Assembly (NCBI RefSeq): GCF_042681745.1
Contig: NZ_JBHUGF010000001.1
Span: 186,001-250,000, forward strand
Origin: Saccharibacillus nicotianae
GTDB taxonomy: Bacteria > Bacillota > Bacilli > Paenibacillales > Paenibacillaceae
Length of the DNA stretch: 64,000 nt
Direction of reading: 5' to 3'
The notes beneath the pieces are model-generated. The model made no database searches. It was given only the letters and a program-made list of their open reading frames with translations, and had not been told where the DNA came from. Shown here piece by piece: positions 27,687 through 35,489 of the stretch. The position numbers and the translations under genes were made by a program. The first letter of the stretch is position 1; each line of letters starts with the position of its first letter.

Positions 27687-28535
27687 ATGAATTTGTTGCA
27701 ACGGCTCAAAAGTGGCGCAGGTAAAGCGACCGAGCGTGCACAGAATGCAGTAGAGATTAACCGGTTAAACGGTCATGTGACAGATATTGAACGCGAAATC
27801 GAGGTTCATTATTTGCGGATGGGTCAAGTATTTTACGAAGGGTACCGTGCCGGAGACATGTCCATTGCTGAAGAAGAGATGACTGATTTATGCAAAGCAT
27901 GTGATCTGTTAATGGAAGAAATTGATGAAGTACACACTAAAATTGCTGTTCTCAAAAATGAACGTGTCTGCGAATGTGGAACCGTTGTATCTTTGGAAGC
28001 TAATTTCTGTCCGAATTGTGGACGCAAAATGGAAAAATTGCCTGTTACCGTTAAACGTGAACAAGGATTCGGCGATGATCCTGATGATGAGCGCAATTCA
28101 CCGATCGTTTATCCGACTCAATATGAACAAGAGCTTGATAAAGAAGACGAAGAGTTGCAAGATATTCCTGTCGATGAAGAAGAATCACGTCGGGCAGAAC
28201 GTCTACGTGAAGAGCATGAACGTCAGGAAGAATTGGATCGTCTGGTACGTTCATGGAAAGAAAATCTGGGTGTAGATGACAATGGAGATGAAGAAGATTT
28301 TCCAGGACAACCGGAAGCTAAAGTGAAATTAGAAAAAGAAGAGTTGACTGAAAAGCCAGCACATCCACCTGTGATTCCTGCGGCGGCAACAGCAACCCCA
28401 GTTACTCCTACACCTATGGAAGAAGAAGCTGTAGAACCTGAACTCGGAACAGATATGTTCAGTTGTCAGGTATGTGGAAGTGCATTGCAAAAAGGTTCCA
28501 AATGGTGCCCTAATTGCGGAGCAGAGCAGTTGTAA
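27687..28535 (+). CDS. Two-zinc-ribbon protein with coiled coil
   Basis: 282 residues. The N-terminal 90 residues form a predicted coiled coil (INRLNGHVTDIEREIEVHYLR). The first zinc ribbon has C95, C97, C108 and C111 (CECG...CPNCG); then comes a very acidic, charged middle (about 125-220), a Pro/Ala/Thr linker, and a second ribbon with C260, C263, C274 and C277 at the extreme C terminus. Such zinc-ribbon proteins are common in Bacillales; none of the domains indicates an enzyme. AGGAGGAG precedes the ATG. A role as a scaffold is possible, but no function is proposed. Confidence 0.8.
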   Translation: MNLLQRLKSGAGKATERAQNAVEINRLNGHVTDIEREIEVHYLRMGQVFYEGYRAGDMSIAEEEMTDLCKACDLLMEEIDEVHTKIAVLKNERVCECGTVVSLEANFCPNCGRKMEKLPVTVKREQGFGDDPDDERNSPIVYPTQYEQELDKEDEELQDIPVDEEESRRAERLREEHERQEELDRLVRSWKENLGVDDNGDEEDFPGQPEAKVKLEKEELTEKPAHPPVIPAAATATPVTPTPMEEEAVEPELGTDMFSCQVCGSALQKGSKWCPNCGAEQL

Positions 28536-28630
28536 TATACTGATTCTTTTGCTCAGAAAGATTGATATACTTATCTTCAATACATCAACAGCTATCGTTT
28601 GCAGACCAATCGGGAAGGATGACGAACCTG

Positions 28631-29425
28631 ATGGAACAATTGCTTAATCATTTACGCCATCTCGGGTTTACAGAATTGGAAGCCAAAGTGATGGTAAGTC
28701 TGACACAGCAAGGTACACAATCCGGTTACGAAGTAGCGAAGCGGCTTGGTGTGTCTAGATCGAATGTATATGCTACACTACAACGTCTGGTATCCCGAGG
28801 TGTGCTTCAATTGACTCCAGGTGAGCCTGCTCGTTACACGATGATGCCTATCAAAGAATTTACCCACATGATCTCAGGTCAGGTGGGTGAATCTTTATCG
28901 TATTTAGAACAACATATGCCTAGTGAAACTCATGAACAACCGTCTTTTTTTATTGTAGAAGGAGAACGCAAAGTCATTGAGACATTGAATCGTGAGTTGG
29001 ATAAAGCGAGCGAAGAGATTGTAGCAGGAATATGGCGGGAAGAAGCTAAATGGTCAAGGCAAGGATTAGAGCGAGCAGAGCAACGTGGTGTACGGGTGTT
29101 ATGGTCTTTTGAAGGCGAAGAAGATGGCAAATTCTCAGGGATGTTGCCGTTAACAGCAAGTCAACAAGGCGGACGCAAGTTCTGGTTAGTGGTCGATCGA
29201 CGCTGGTGTATTGTAGGAATGAGAGGCGATCAATTACCTGCACAAGCGATTGTTACCGAACATCCACTGATGGTGGAGTTATTACTTCAGCATTTTGCCC
29301 AGGAAATTATTCTATTTGAACTTGAAAATGACCTGGGTGCTGAATTGGTTCGGCGCTATGGAGAAGGATATGAGCAGATTTTAAGTAAGTATATGCCTAG
29401 CTTTGTACAGAAAGAAACAGATTAA
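28631..29425 (+). CDS. TrmB-family transcriptional regulator
   Basis: 264 residues from ATG 28631. The N-terminal winged helix (LGFTELEAKVMVSLTQQG, YEVAKRLGVSRSNVYATLQRL) matches TrmB/sugar-specific regulators, followed by a short coiled coil and a C-terminal phospholipase-D-like regulatory domain. A frame opening upstream (28562 and 28619) is possible, but GGGAAGG abuts the 28619 ATG and suits 28631 better. The 3' end overlaps the convergent Nudix gene by 4 bases. The ligand and targets are unknown. Confidence 0.8.
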   Translation: MEQLLNHLRHLGFTELEAKVMVSLTQQGTQSGYEVAKRLGVSRSNVYATLQRLVSRGVLQLTPGEPARYTMMPIKEFTHMISGQVGESLSYLEQHMPSETHEQPSFFIVEGERKVIETLNRELDKASEEIVAGIWREEAKWSRQGLERAEQRGVRVLWSFEGEEDGKFSGMLPLTASQQGGRKFWLVVDRRWCIVGMRGDQLPAQAIVTEHPLMVELLLQHFAQEIILFELENDLGAELVRRYGEGYEQILSKYMPSFVQKETD

Positions 29426-30051
29426 AGAGTGAGTAGCTTCTGGAAAACATCGATACAATAATGACCTTCATGAGGGACAAATTGTTCACGCTGAACGGTA
29501 AGCTTGTGAATCGTTGGCGTAGAATCTGTTGTATAGACCCCAGAAGCCATCACTTTATCACGTGTACCTTGATATAATTCAATCATAGCTTGTAAAGGAG
29601 CTTCAAAAATACCGGATACTTCATCCACTTGTAATTGATACTGTTGAAGTTCGTACGGGCTGAACGCACCGAATACACTGCTAACTTCGCGATCAATAAA
29701 TTCCCCGTACTGAGTACTTCCGAAGGTCTCATCACGTACATCAAGTAAATGAGTTAATTGCTCATAACGAAGTGGAACCCCTAATTCTTCTTGGATTTCA
29801 CGAGCAGCTTCGATAAAAGTCTCTCCCGCAGATAAATGACCAGCAGCCGTAATATCGTACATATCTGGAAATGTATCTTTATCAGGATGACGTTGTTGAA
29901 ACACCAATTGTCGACCTTCTAAGGTATCTCGGATTAACCAGCAATGAAATGTATGATGCCAGTGACCCAGTCGGTGAACTTCAGAACGTTCACATACGCC
30001 TAGATGTTGATCTTGTTCATCATAAATATCGAGCCATTCAGTTGTTACCAT
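29422..30051 (-). CDS. Nudix hydrolase, IDI-like (YfcD type)
   Basis: 209 residues from ATG 30051 (AAAGGAAG about 9-11 bases upstream; the longer frame to 30096 lacks a site). The Nudix box is complete at residues 71-92: it starts GHLSAGE, has REIQEELG, and fits GX5EX7REUXEEXGU. An N-terminal segment (EVHRLGHWHHTFHCWLI) resembles isopentenyl-diphosphate isomerase-like Nudix proteins such as YfcD. It probably hydrolyses a nucleoside-diphosphate derivative; the substrate is not known. Confidence 0.85.
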   Translation of the reverse strand: MVTTEWLDIYDEQDQHLGVCERSEVHRLGHWHHTFHCWLIRDTLEGRQLVFQQRHPDKDTFPDMYDITAAGHLSAGETFIEAAREIQEELGVPLRYEQLTHLLDVRDETFGSTQYGEFIDREVSSVFGAFSPYELQQYQLQVDEVSGIFEAPLQAMIELYQGTRDKVMASGVYTTDSTPTIHKLTVQREQFVPHEGHYCIDVFQKLLTL

Positions 30052-30156
30052 TTTGTGACACTTCCTTTCAAAGTTAAATATTTCATATTCAAACAAGTCA
30101 TATTTGTTCTATTATTGAATTATAAGTTGTTTTAGTAACGTAAAAAAAACGACTTT

Positions 30157-30174
30157 CTACTATTATAATAGTAG
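30157..30174 (+). promoter_or_regulatory. Perfect 18-base palindrome over a -10-like box
   Basis: CTACTATTATAATAGTAG is fully symmetrical and contains TATAAT (30164-30169), 48 bases before the next gene. A repressor site on the promoter is the simplest reading, but no good -35 box was seen. Confidence 0.5.
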
Positions 30175-30221
30175 AGTTCTTAGAGAGAAGAAATACTAAT
30201 ATTCGGAGAGGATGAGAAACA

Positions 30222-30527
30222 ATGGAATGTATTGTAAAATTTGATGTTGTTCATGACCATGAAGTGAAGTCGTTACGAGGTCTTGTATTTGTAGACGATG
30301 ACAAAACACCAACCACCGAACAGCTACAAGATATGTTTAAAGATATGAAATATGAAGTAACGGTAGATCGAGGAGATGCTTTACGCTTTGTACCTACACA
30401 GTCGCCTGCTTCTTTTCAATATATTCGTATCAAAGAATTAGATACAGGCAACAAAAAGTTTACAGAAGATCGGGATTTAAAAGGAATACTGTCCAACTTG
30501 CTGCCTACCTCGAATCGTCCTATTTAA
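30222..30527 (+). CDS. Uncharacterised 101-residue protein
   Basis: Unrecognised. It is a small soluble protein starting MECIVKFDVVHDHEVKSLRG, with alternating strands and one helix (about 36-48), without signal or membrane segment. It has CGGAGAGG 7-8 bases before the ATG and is monocistronic between a palindromic promoter region and the terminator at 30592-30631. Confidence 0.7.
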   Translation: MECIVKFDVVHDHEVKSLRGLVFVDDDKTPTTEQLQDMFKDMKYEVTVDRGDALRFVPTQSPASFQYIRIKELDTGNKKFTEDRDLKGILSNLLPTSNRPI

Positions 30528-30591
30528 AACAAATAGTGATACAGAGGGAGCAGAAAAATGATTACAAGGTTGCAATATCTTTTGATTCTTT

Positions 30592-30631
30592 AAAAAAACC
30601 TCTTTCCATTGATGCGGAAAGAGGTTTTTTG
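30592..30631. terminator. Bidirectional terminator
   Basis: AAAAAACCTCTTTCC pairs exactly with GGAAAGAGGTTTTTT around a short loop. It sits between the convergent 101-residue gene and mscL. Confidence 0.92.
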
Positions 30632-30638
30632 TGCATAG

Positions 30639-31115
30639 TTACGCATGTGCCTTATGTAGCTCTGATGTACATTGAGGACAGCGGCTAGCTTTGATCGAAA
30701 TTTCTGTCATGCAGTAAGGACATTCGCGTGTTGTTTTCTCAGGTGCAGGTTTTTCGTGTTCTTTACGCTTCATCATATTGATACCTTTGATCAGAAGGAA
30801 CACACACAGCGCAACGATTAAAAAATCGATTACCGTATTGATGAATTGTCCGTATGCAATGACACTCGCGCCTGCCTTCTGTGCATCGGCAAGGGAAGAG
30901 TAGACTACGGTAGAATCACCAAATGTTCGATCCAAGTCCCAGAACAAATTAGAAAAATTAGTACCTCCGAGCAATTTCCCGATAGGAGGCATGATGATAT
31001 CATTAACGAGAGACGTTACAATTTTACCAAAAGCGGCTCCAATAATAACCCCTACTGCTAAATCAATCACATTTCCGCGTACCGCAAACTCTTTAAATTC
31101 TTTCACTAAGCCCAT
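30639..31115 (-). CDS. mscL: Large-conductance mechanosensitive channel with C-terminal zinc ribbon
   Basis: 158 residues. Residues 1-120 are a normal MscL: EFKEFAVRGNVIDLAVGVIIGAAFGKIV (TM1 and pore), a periplasmic loop and TM2 (FINTVIDFLIVALCVFLLIKGIN). The usual family length is about 130; here the cytoplasmic C terminus carries an extra CPYC...CPQC ribbon (C132, C135, C146, C149), which may bind zinc. MscL opens under membrane tension at osmotic downshock. The ribbon replaces the short helical bundle and could add a redox or metal response; that is inference. Confidence 0.92.
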   Translation of the reverse strand: MGLVKEFKEFAVRGNVIDLAVGVIIGAAFGKIVTSLVNDIIMPPIGKLLGGTNFSNLFWDLDRTFGDSTVVYSSLADAQKAGASVIAYGQFINTVIDFLIVALCVFLLIKGINMMKRKEHEKPAPEKTTRECPYCMTEISIKASRCPQCTSELHKAHA

Positions 31116-31584
31116 AGTTCTTAACTCCTCTCTTTTATCATATTTGAATAAATCATATTACTTTGGGGTAATGCTCCATTATGCCTTTTAAACAATACAA
31201 TTTTAACATAAGCCATAAACATGAATAAATAGAAGAATGTCGCGATGATAAAATTAACGTCCTGAATTACTAAATCAATTGATTAAAAGTAGATGATGGA
31301 TAATAACCCTAAAATTTGAATTGTTAATTAAATTATCCATTATTCAATAAAGGACTAGATAATAAGACTCAATTTAGTTAGCTAAAAAAAATAAAGTGAG
31401 ACTTAGGTATAGTCATCCGACATTTATTGTTTCTTTTTGCTCAGTCCAAAAGAGATAGAAAGTCGAAATTTAAATAAATAAAGTTTTATTTTTATACTAG
31501 ATTTCGACATGATTTTCAGGTAACCTATTTTATAATTATTCGAAACGAATAAAAAGAGACAGGATTAACAGGAGGGAATTAACT
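31116..31584 (+). promoter_or_regulatory. Long regulatory region before the first EPS-linked small gene
   Basis: There is no gene in this 469-base gap. A hairpin has arms GTCGAAAT (31462-31469) and ATTTCGAC (31501-31508) around an A/T-rich middle. It is followed by a -10 TATAAT (31531-31536) with a weak -35-like ATGATT about 16 bases upstream. The palindrome TTATTCGAAACGAATAA (31536-31552) begins on the last base of the -10. The same palindrome, with one base changed, follows the promoter of the next gene. Confidence 0.6.
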
Positions 31585-31953
31585 GTGAGAAACCAGAACG
31601 TGCTTAATGAACAATGGATGCAAAAACGGAATGGTGTTAAAACTTTCTTTCATAAACTTTCCGTGGATCCATCGCTCAAGCAGGAAAAAGAAGGAAATAA
31701 AGATTTTGATGTAAATGAATGGTTAGAGATGGCGACTTCTCCATTACCTGAAGAAATATCCCATCAGTATGGCATTTACGAAGATAAAATGTATCGTCCA
31801 TTACAAACAAATACCCATCATGGGGTGAATGTTGCTGTGTTAGTGGACTTGCTTTTCAAAAAATCGGGTCTGAAATCAAGTGCAGACGATCTTGTGAAAC
31901 ATATGAATAATGGTGGTACTCTGGAAGGATTTATTACAAAACAGGATATCTAA
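31585..31953 (+). CDS. Uncharacterised 122-residue protein
   Basis: Unrecognised. It starts at GTG with AACAGGAGGG about 8 bases upstream. It is hydrophilic, with a basic N terminus (RNQNVLNEQWMQKRNGVKTFFHK) and a mixed C-terminal helix region (VLVDLLFKKSG, ADDLVKHMNNGG). No signal or membrane segment. It shares its operator motif with the following gene, so the two are likely co-regulated and perhaps linked to the exopolysaccharide locus downstream. Confidence 0.65.
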   Translation: MRNQNVLNEQWMQKRNGVKTFFHKLSVDPSLKQEKEGNKDFDVNEWLEMATSPLPEEISHQYGIYEDKMYRPLQTNTHHGVNVAVLVDLLFKKSGLKSSADDLVKHMNNGGTLEGFITKQDI

Positions 31954-31999
31954 ATTGCCTAAAAAAGTAAAATGTAAGAAAATTTGCAATTGAAAGAGG

Positions 32000-32056
32000 T
32001 TTACAAAATTTTCAGAACGCATTATAATGAGCGCAGGAGTTATTCAAAACGAATAA
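32000..32056 (+). promoter_or_regulatory. Sigma-A promoter with downstream palindromic operator
   Basis: TTTACA (32000-32005), 17-base spacer, TATAAT (32023-32028): a very good promoter. TTATTCAAAACGAATAA (32040-32056) follows at about +6 to +22. It differs at one position from the palindrome at 31536-31552. Confidence 0.75.
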
Positions 32057-32075
32057 CTTTTCGAATGGAAATCAT

Positions 32076-32091
32076 ATTACACAAATGTAAT
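32076..32091 (+). promoter_or_regulatory. Inverted repeat TTACA-N4-TGTAA
   Basis: ATTACACAAATGTAAT lies in the leader of the 98-residue gene. A second site with the same arms (TTACAAATTTGTAA, 32599-32612) lies before the Wzz gene. The binding factor is unknown. Confidence 0.45.
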
Positions 32092-32156
32092 AATTTAGAA
32101 GCTTAACTATTAACCAATGACATTATACAAACAATTTTAGGAGAGGTGGGCACGTA

Positions 32157-32453
32157 ATGAAAATCAGTTTTAAAGGTATTGATATGGAGGGTACGCCTCA
32201 AGAAGTATTTATGCTAATTCGATTGATTGACGGTCCGCTTCAAGAAAAGAATCATATAGAATCAAGGGCATCCGTTAACGAAGAAGTGTTGGAGACAAGT
32301 CATAGCGAATGGACAGCGATTTCTACTCAATGGGCAGCTAAACAACCACTTCATACACAAACCTTTTTTCAAACTCCGTTAAATCCCTATCAGGTGTACC
32401 CGGATCATGTGGCTGATGAAGAAGTTACGACATTTGCCAACCTCGGCACCTAA
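32157..32453 (+). CDS. Uncharacterised 98-residue protein
   Basis: Unrecognised. AGGAGAGGTGG precedes the ATG. The N-terminal MKISFKGIDMEGTPQEVFMLI pattern (a MKIxFKGIxxEGTPxE strand-turn-helix) occurs in several small Bacillales proteins of unknown function. The C-terminal half is polar and probably disordered (about 45-98). It is driven by the strong promoter at 32000 and precedes the EPS operon, so it may be a small regulator of that locus; this is inference. Confidence 0.65.
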   Translation: MKISFKGIDMEGTPQEVFMLIRLIDGPLQEKNHIESRASVNEEVLETSHSEWTAISTQWAAKQPLHTQTFFQTPLNPYQVYPDHVADEEVTTFANLGT

Positions 32454-32796
32454 GATGTTTCCTACTATCGCAGAACACACAATTAGATTTATGGACAGAG
32501 TTGTGATACTCTAACGATTCCAACCCAGTCACAATAGACGGCAATCTCTCGTAATCGTAGGCATTATGTGAACGCCGTTATTTCTTATTCAAACTATGTT
32601 ACAAATTTGTAATAAATAAATGACAAACTGTAACTTATTGTGCTACAACTTGGTTGGTTCGTTTTTTGAAAGTAATCATCAGGGGATATTTTCAACATAG
32701 GAGGAGTGCTGAAGTCATTCAATCTACAAGTAAAGAGTGATCCAACGTTCGTAGCTTTGAGATCAACTCAACTTATACGTCATTGGAGGTAGGATT
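32454..32796 (+). promoter_or_regulatory. Leader/promoter region of the exopolysaccharide operon
   Basis: There is no gene here. The palindrome TTACAAATTTGTAA (32599-32612) stands just upstream of a possible promoter, ATGACA (32620-32625), 18-base spacer, TACAAC (32644-32649). Earlier, GTTGTGA and TCACAAT (about 32501-32535) can pair, as can ACGGC with GCCGT (about 32545-32577), so there may be structured leader RNA from an upstream promoter. An AGGAGGAG at 32699-32706 has no properly spaced start codon. Confidence 0.45.
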
Positions 32797-33546
32797 GTGG
32801 AGATTAAACAATATTTTAATATTATTAAAAAGCGATTATGGTTGGTTCTTTTGATTATTGTGGTCATTACAGTCGGAACAGGCGTCTACGCTTATATGAC
32901 AAATAGCCCGCAATACAGTGCTACAGCCAAATTGGTTGTCAATAGCAGCCCAACAGCAGGCGATGACAGTACAACAGCTAATATCGGAGCGATCAATTCT
33001 AATATTCAGTTAATCAAAACGTACAAAGAAATTATTAAAACGCCTGCCATTATGAACAAAGTGGTAAAAGAATATCCAGACTTGAATGCAAATGCTTCAC
33101 AATTGATCAATCAGGTGAGTGTCAACGCAGTCAATGAAACACAAGTGATGTCAGTGTCAGTTGTGGATACATCGTATGAGAGTGCTGCTAAAAAAGTAAA
33201 TGCGATTGCAGCGGTATTCCAACGTGAGATTCCAACACTGATGAATTTTGATAACATTATTATTTTGGACAAAGCAGACCCTAGCGTTTCTACACCGCCG
33301 ATTACAACTAGCCCGATGTTGTTTGTATTAATCGCATTGGTATTGTCAGTGGTTGTAGGTATCGCAATTGCCTTTTTACTGGAGTATATGGACGATTCGA
33401 TCAAAAGCGAGGAAGATATCCGCGATGTTCTCGGAATGCCTGTGCTTGGAGTGATCGCCAAAATGAAAGAAGAAGACATGACGGCAAAAGAAAGAGTGCC
33501 AGCTAAGCCGTTTACAGGAGGTGGAGAACGTGCCAACCACACTTAA
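32797..33546 (+). CDS. Wzz/YveK-type chain-length regulator and kinase activator
   Basis: 249 residues from GTG (TTGGAGG site). It is a bitopic Wzz protein: TM1 about residues 14-34, an extracytoplasmic domain with helices (NSNIQLIKTYKEIIKTPAIM), the TM2-associated P-rich segment DPSVSTPPITTSP and TM2 about 172-194, then a short cytoplasmic tail. In Firmicutes this is the transmembrane activator (CapA/EpsA/YwqC) of the BY-kinase encoded next. It would set polysaccharide chain length together with Wzy. The kinase gene overlaps its 3' end by 17 bases. Confidence 0.9.
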   Translation: MEIKQYFNIIKKRLWLVLLIIVVITVGTGVYAYMTNSPQYSATAKLVVNSSPTAGDDSTTANIGAINSNIQLIKTYKEIIKTPAIMNKVVKEYPDLNANASQLINQVSVNAVNETQVMSVSVVDTSYESAAKKVNAIAAVFQREIPTLMNFDNIIILDKADPSVSTPPITTSPMLFVLIALVLSVVVGIAIAFLLEYMDDSIKSEEDIRDVLGMPVLGVIAKMKEEDMTAKERVPAKPFTGGGERANHT

Positions 33547-34204
33547 ATGGCCGTTAATTACCAAAGAAAATCCAAAGTCATTGATCGCAGAATCTTATAA
33601 AGGTCTGCGTACTAATATTGATTTTTCCCGATTGGATGCCAAAGTGAAAAGTATTATCGTCACTTCTGCCACATTGGGCGAAGGTAAAAGTACAACTGTT
33701 GCTAATTTAGCAATTGCTTATGCAGAGACAGGACGTAGTGTTCTGATTATTGATGGTGACTTACGTAACCCGGCGATGCACCGTATTTTCAATATTTCGA
33801 ATAGTATAGGGTTATCGAATGTGTTGTTTGATAAAGACGATCTATCTAAAGCGATTCAATCGACTCGCACATTGAATCTAAGTGTTATGACTTCCGGTGC
33901 TGTACCGCCTAATCCTTCTGAGATTCTAGGATCGAAGCGAATGGAAGCTTTGATGGATGAAGTGAAGTCGGAATACGATCTGGTGATTTTGGATACACCG
34001 CCTTTGCTACCTTTTACCGATGCACAAGTAGCGACACCGCTATGTGAGGGTGTTGTCATGGTCATCAAAGCAGGTGGAGCCAGTCGTAAAGATATCGTCA
34101 AAGCAACAGCTAGTCTTGAATTTGTAGGTGCTCATGTATTAGGCGCTGTACTAAATCAAGCGAGTCGCAAAACATTATCAACAGCTTATCATGAAGAGCA
34201 ATAA
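33530..34204 (+). CDS. Bacterial tyrosine kinase (BY-kinase, CapB/EpsB type)
   Basis: 224 residues from GTG 33530, which has AGGAGG at 8 bases within the end of the Wzz gene. Walker A SATLGEGKST (K53), Walker A' VLIIDGDLRNP (D75, D77) and Walker B VILDTPP are all present. It forms a complex with the Wzz activator and by autophosphorylation controls polymer export. BY-kinases usually end in a cluster of tyrosines; here only one tyrosine (Y220 in AYHEEQ) remains near the C terminus. No matching PHP-type phosphatase is in the window. Confidence 0.9.
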   Translation: MPTTLKWPLITKENPKSLIAESYKGLRTNIDFSRLDAKVKSIIVTSATLGEGKSTTVANLAIAYAETGRSVLIIDGDLRNPAMHRIFNISNSIGLSNVLFDKDDLSKAIQSTRTLNLSVMTSGAVPPNPSEILGSKRMEALMDEVKSEYDLVILDTPPLLPFTDAQVATPLCEGVVMVIKAGGASRKDIVKATASLEFVGAHVLGAVLNQASRKTLSTAYHEEQ

Positions 34205-34220
34205 CTGACTTTCAACTATA

Positions 34221-34507
34221 TAGGTCAAGCTTGGGGTAATGTCTCCTGCACCCATATCACTGGAGATACTCGGTCATGCTGTGGGCTACAAAAGTAGCCT
34301 TAGACGTTTATCGTCAAGGGTATGATGGTGAGGACGGGTTGAATGCCCGGATTCGTATAATGTTACAGAGCCGGAATGCGAATAGGCTGAAGATATGCGT
34401 TATAGTAAAAAACCATTGGAGAGAATATAACTCCTGTCTTCAGAATTCTCATTGCAACAGAAGGCTCCTAAGCATCGATCTTACCTTCTATGAAAAGGTT
34501 AAGGTCG
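34221..34507 (+). ncRNA. Structured leader, candidate EAR (epsC) RNA
   Basis: This is a 287-base stretch between the BY-kinase gene and galU. Helices visible: GTCTCC (34241-34246) with GGAGAT (34262-34267); GGGCTAC-AAAA-GTAGCCT (34283-34300); GACG-N5-CGTC (34303-34315); CGGG-N7-CCCG (34335-34349); and a long imperfect hairpin around 34476-34507. A TGGGG...CCCA pairing and an AAGC...GCTG pairing near 34229-34281 could make the compact core. The Bacillus subtilis EAR element occupies the matching place, between epsB and epsC, where it promotes processive antitermination. Position and structure fit; the assignment has not been tested by model search. Confidence 0.65.
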
Positions 34508-34580
34508 GAATGCTTACATACCTGCAACTTGGCCAGCATGATTGTACACCACACAAAAAAACAGGATAGGGCGTGATTTT

Positions 34581-35489
34581 ATGAAGAAGGTTCGTAAAGC
34601 TATCATTCCCGCGGCGGGGCTAGGCACACGCTTTTTGCCAGCAACCAAAGCTATGCCGAAAGAAATGCTGCCGATCGTAGACAAACCAACGATCCAATAT
34701 ATCGTTGAAGAAGCTATCGCTTCGGGTATTGAAGACATTATTATCGTAACCGGTAAAGGGAAACGCGCAATTGAAGATCATTTTGACAATGCTTTTGAAT
34801 TAGAAGCGACTCTTTTAGAAAAAGGCAAACTGGATTTGCTGGACGAAGTTCAGAAGTCTTCCAAAGTCGATATACATTATATTCGGCAGAAAGAGCCAAA
34901 AGGATTAGGGCATGCTGTCTGGTGTGCACGTAATTTTATTGGAGACGAACCATTTGCAGTGTTATTGGGTGACGATATCGTCCAATCTGATACACCTTGC
35001 ACGCGTCAATTGATTGAACAATACGAGCTAACTGAGAAATCGGTAATCGGTGTACAAACGGTTGCTGAAGATCAGACTCATCGATATGGAATTATTGATC
35101 CGTCGGAACAATTTGGTCGACTGCATCAAGTTCGCCAATTTGTAGAAAAACCGCCAGCAGGTCAAGCACCATCCAATCTAGCGATTATGGGACGTTATGT
35201 ACTTACACCGGAAATCTTTGAGTTCCTCGGGGAGCAAGAAGTAGGTGCAGGTGGAGAAATTCAACTGACAGACGCGATCCAACGCTTGAATGAATTGCAA
35301 CAAGTATTCGCTTATGATTTCCAGGGTACACGTTATGATGTAGGTGAAAAATTAGGTTTTATTCAAACAACAATTGAATTTGCTTTACGAAACGAAGACC
35401 TGAAAGCACCTTTATTGCGTTCTCTTAAAGAAACATTGGAAAGAGAGTTACTGCAAGAAGAGTTGCTCGTGGTAAGAGGTGATAGCTAA
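34581..35489 (+). CDS. galU: UTP-glucose-1-phosphate uridylyltransferase
   Basis: 302 residues from ATG 34581; the frame open to 34542 lies within the leader. The N-terminal nucleotide-binding signature KAIIPAAGLGTRFLPATKAMPKEMLP is diagnostic, as are KPTIQYIVEEAI and FVEKP. It makes UDP-glucose, which feeds UDP-glucuronate (the dehydrogenase at 49024) and other sugars of the polysaccharide. Its stop overlaps the next ATG (TAATG), giving translational coupling to the initiating transferase. Confidence 0.93.
   Translation: MKKVRKAIIPAAGLGTRFLPATKAMPKEMLPIVDKPTIQYIVEEAIASGIEDIIIVTGKGKRAIEDHFDNAFELEATLLEKGKLDLLDEVQKSSKVDIHYIRQKEPKGLGHAVWCARNFIGDEPFAVLLGDDIVQSDTPCTRQLIEQYELTEKSVIGVQTVAEDQTHRYGIIDPSEQFGRLHQVRQFVEKPPAGQAPSNLAIMGRYVLTPEIFEFLGEQEVGAGGEIQLTDAIQRLNELQQVFAYDFQGTRYDVGEKLGFIQTTIEFALRNEDLKAPLLRSLKETLERELLQEELLVVRGDS

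Noticed and set aside
32699..32790. A 28-codon leader peptide before the Wzz gene, starting GTG at 32706.
   Set aside because: The AGGAGGAG abuts the GTG, leaving no spacing; no other start codon fits. Recorded only as part of the regulatory region.
33111..33542. A 143-residue minus-strand frame inside the Wzz gene.
   Set aside because: Antisense to a well-recognised protein, with no start signals.
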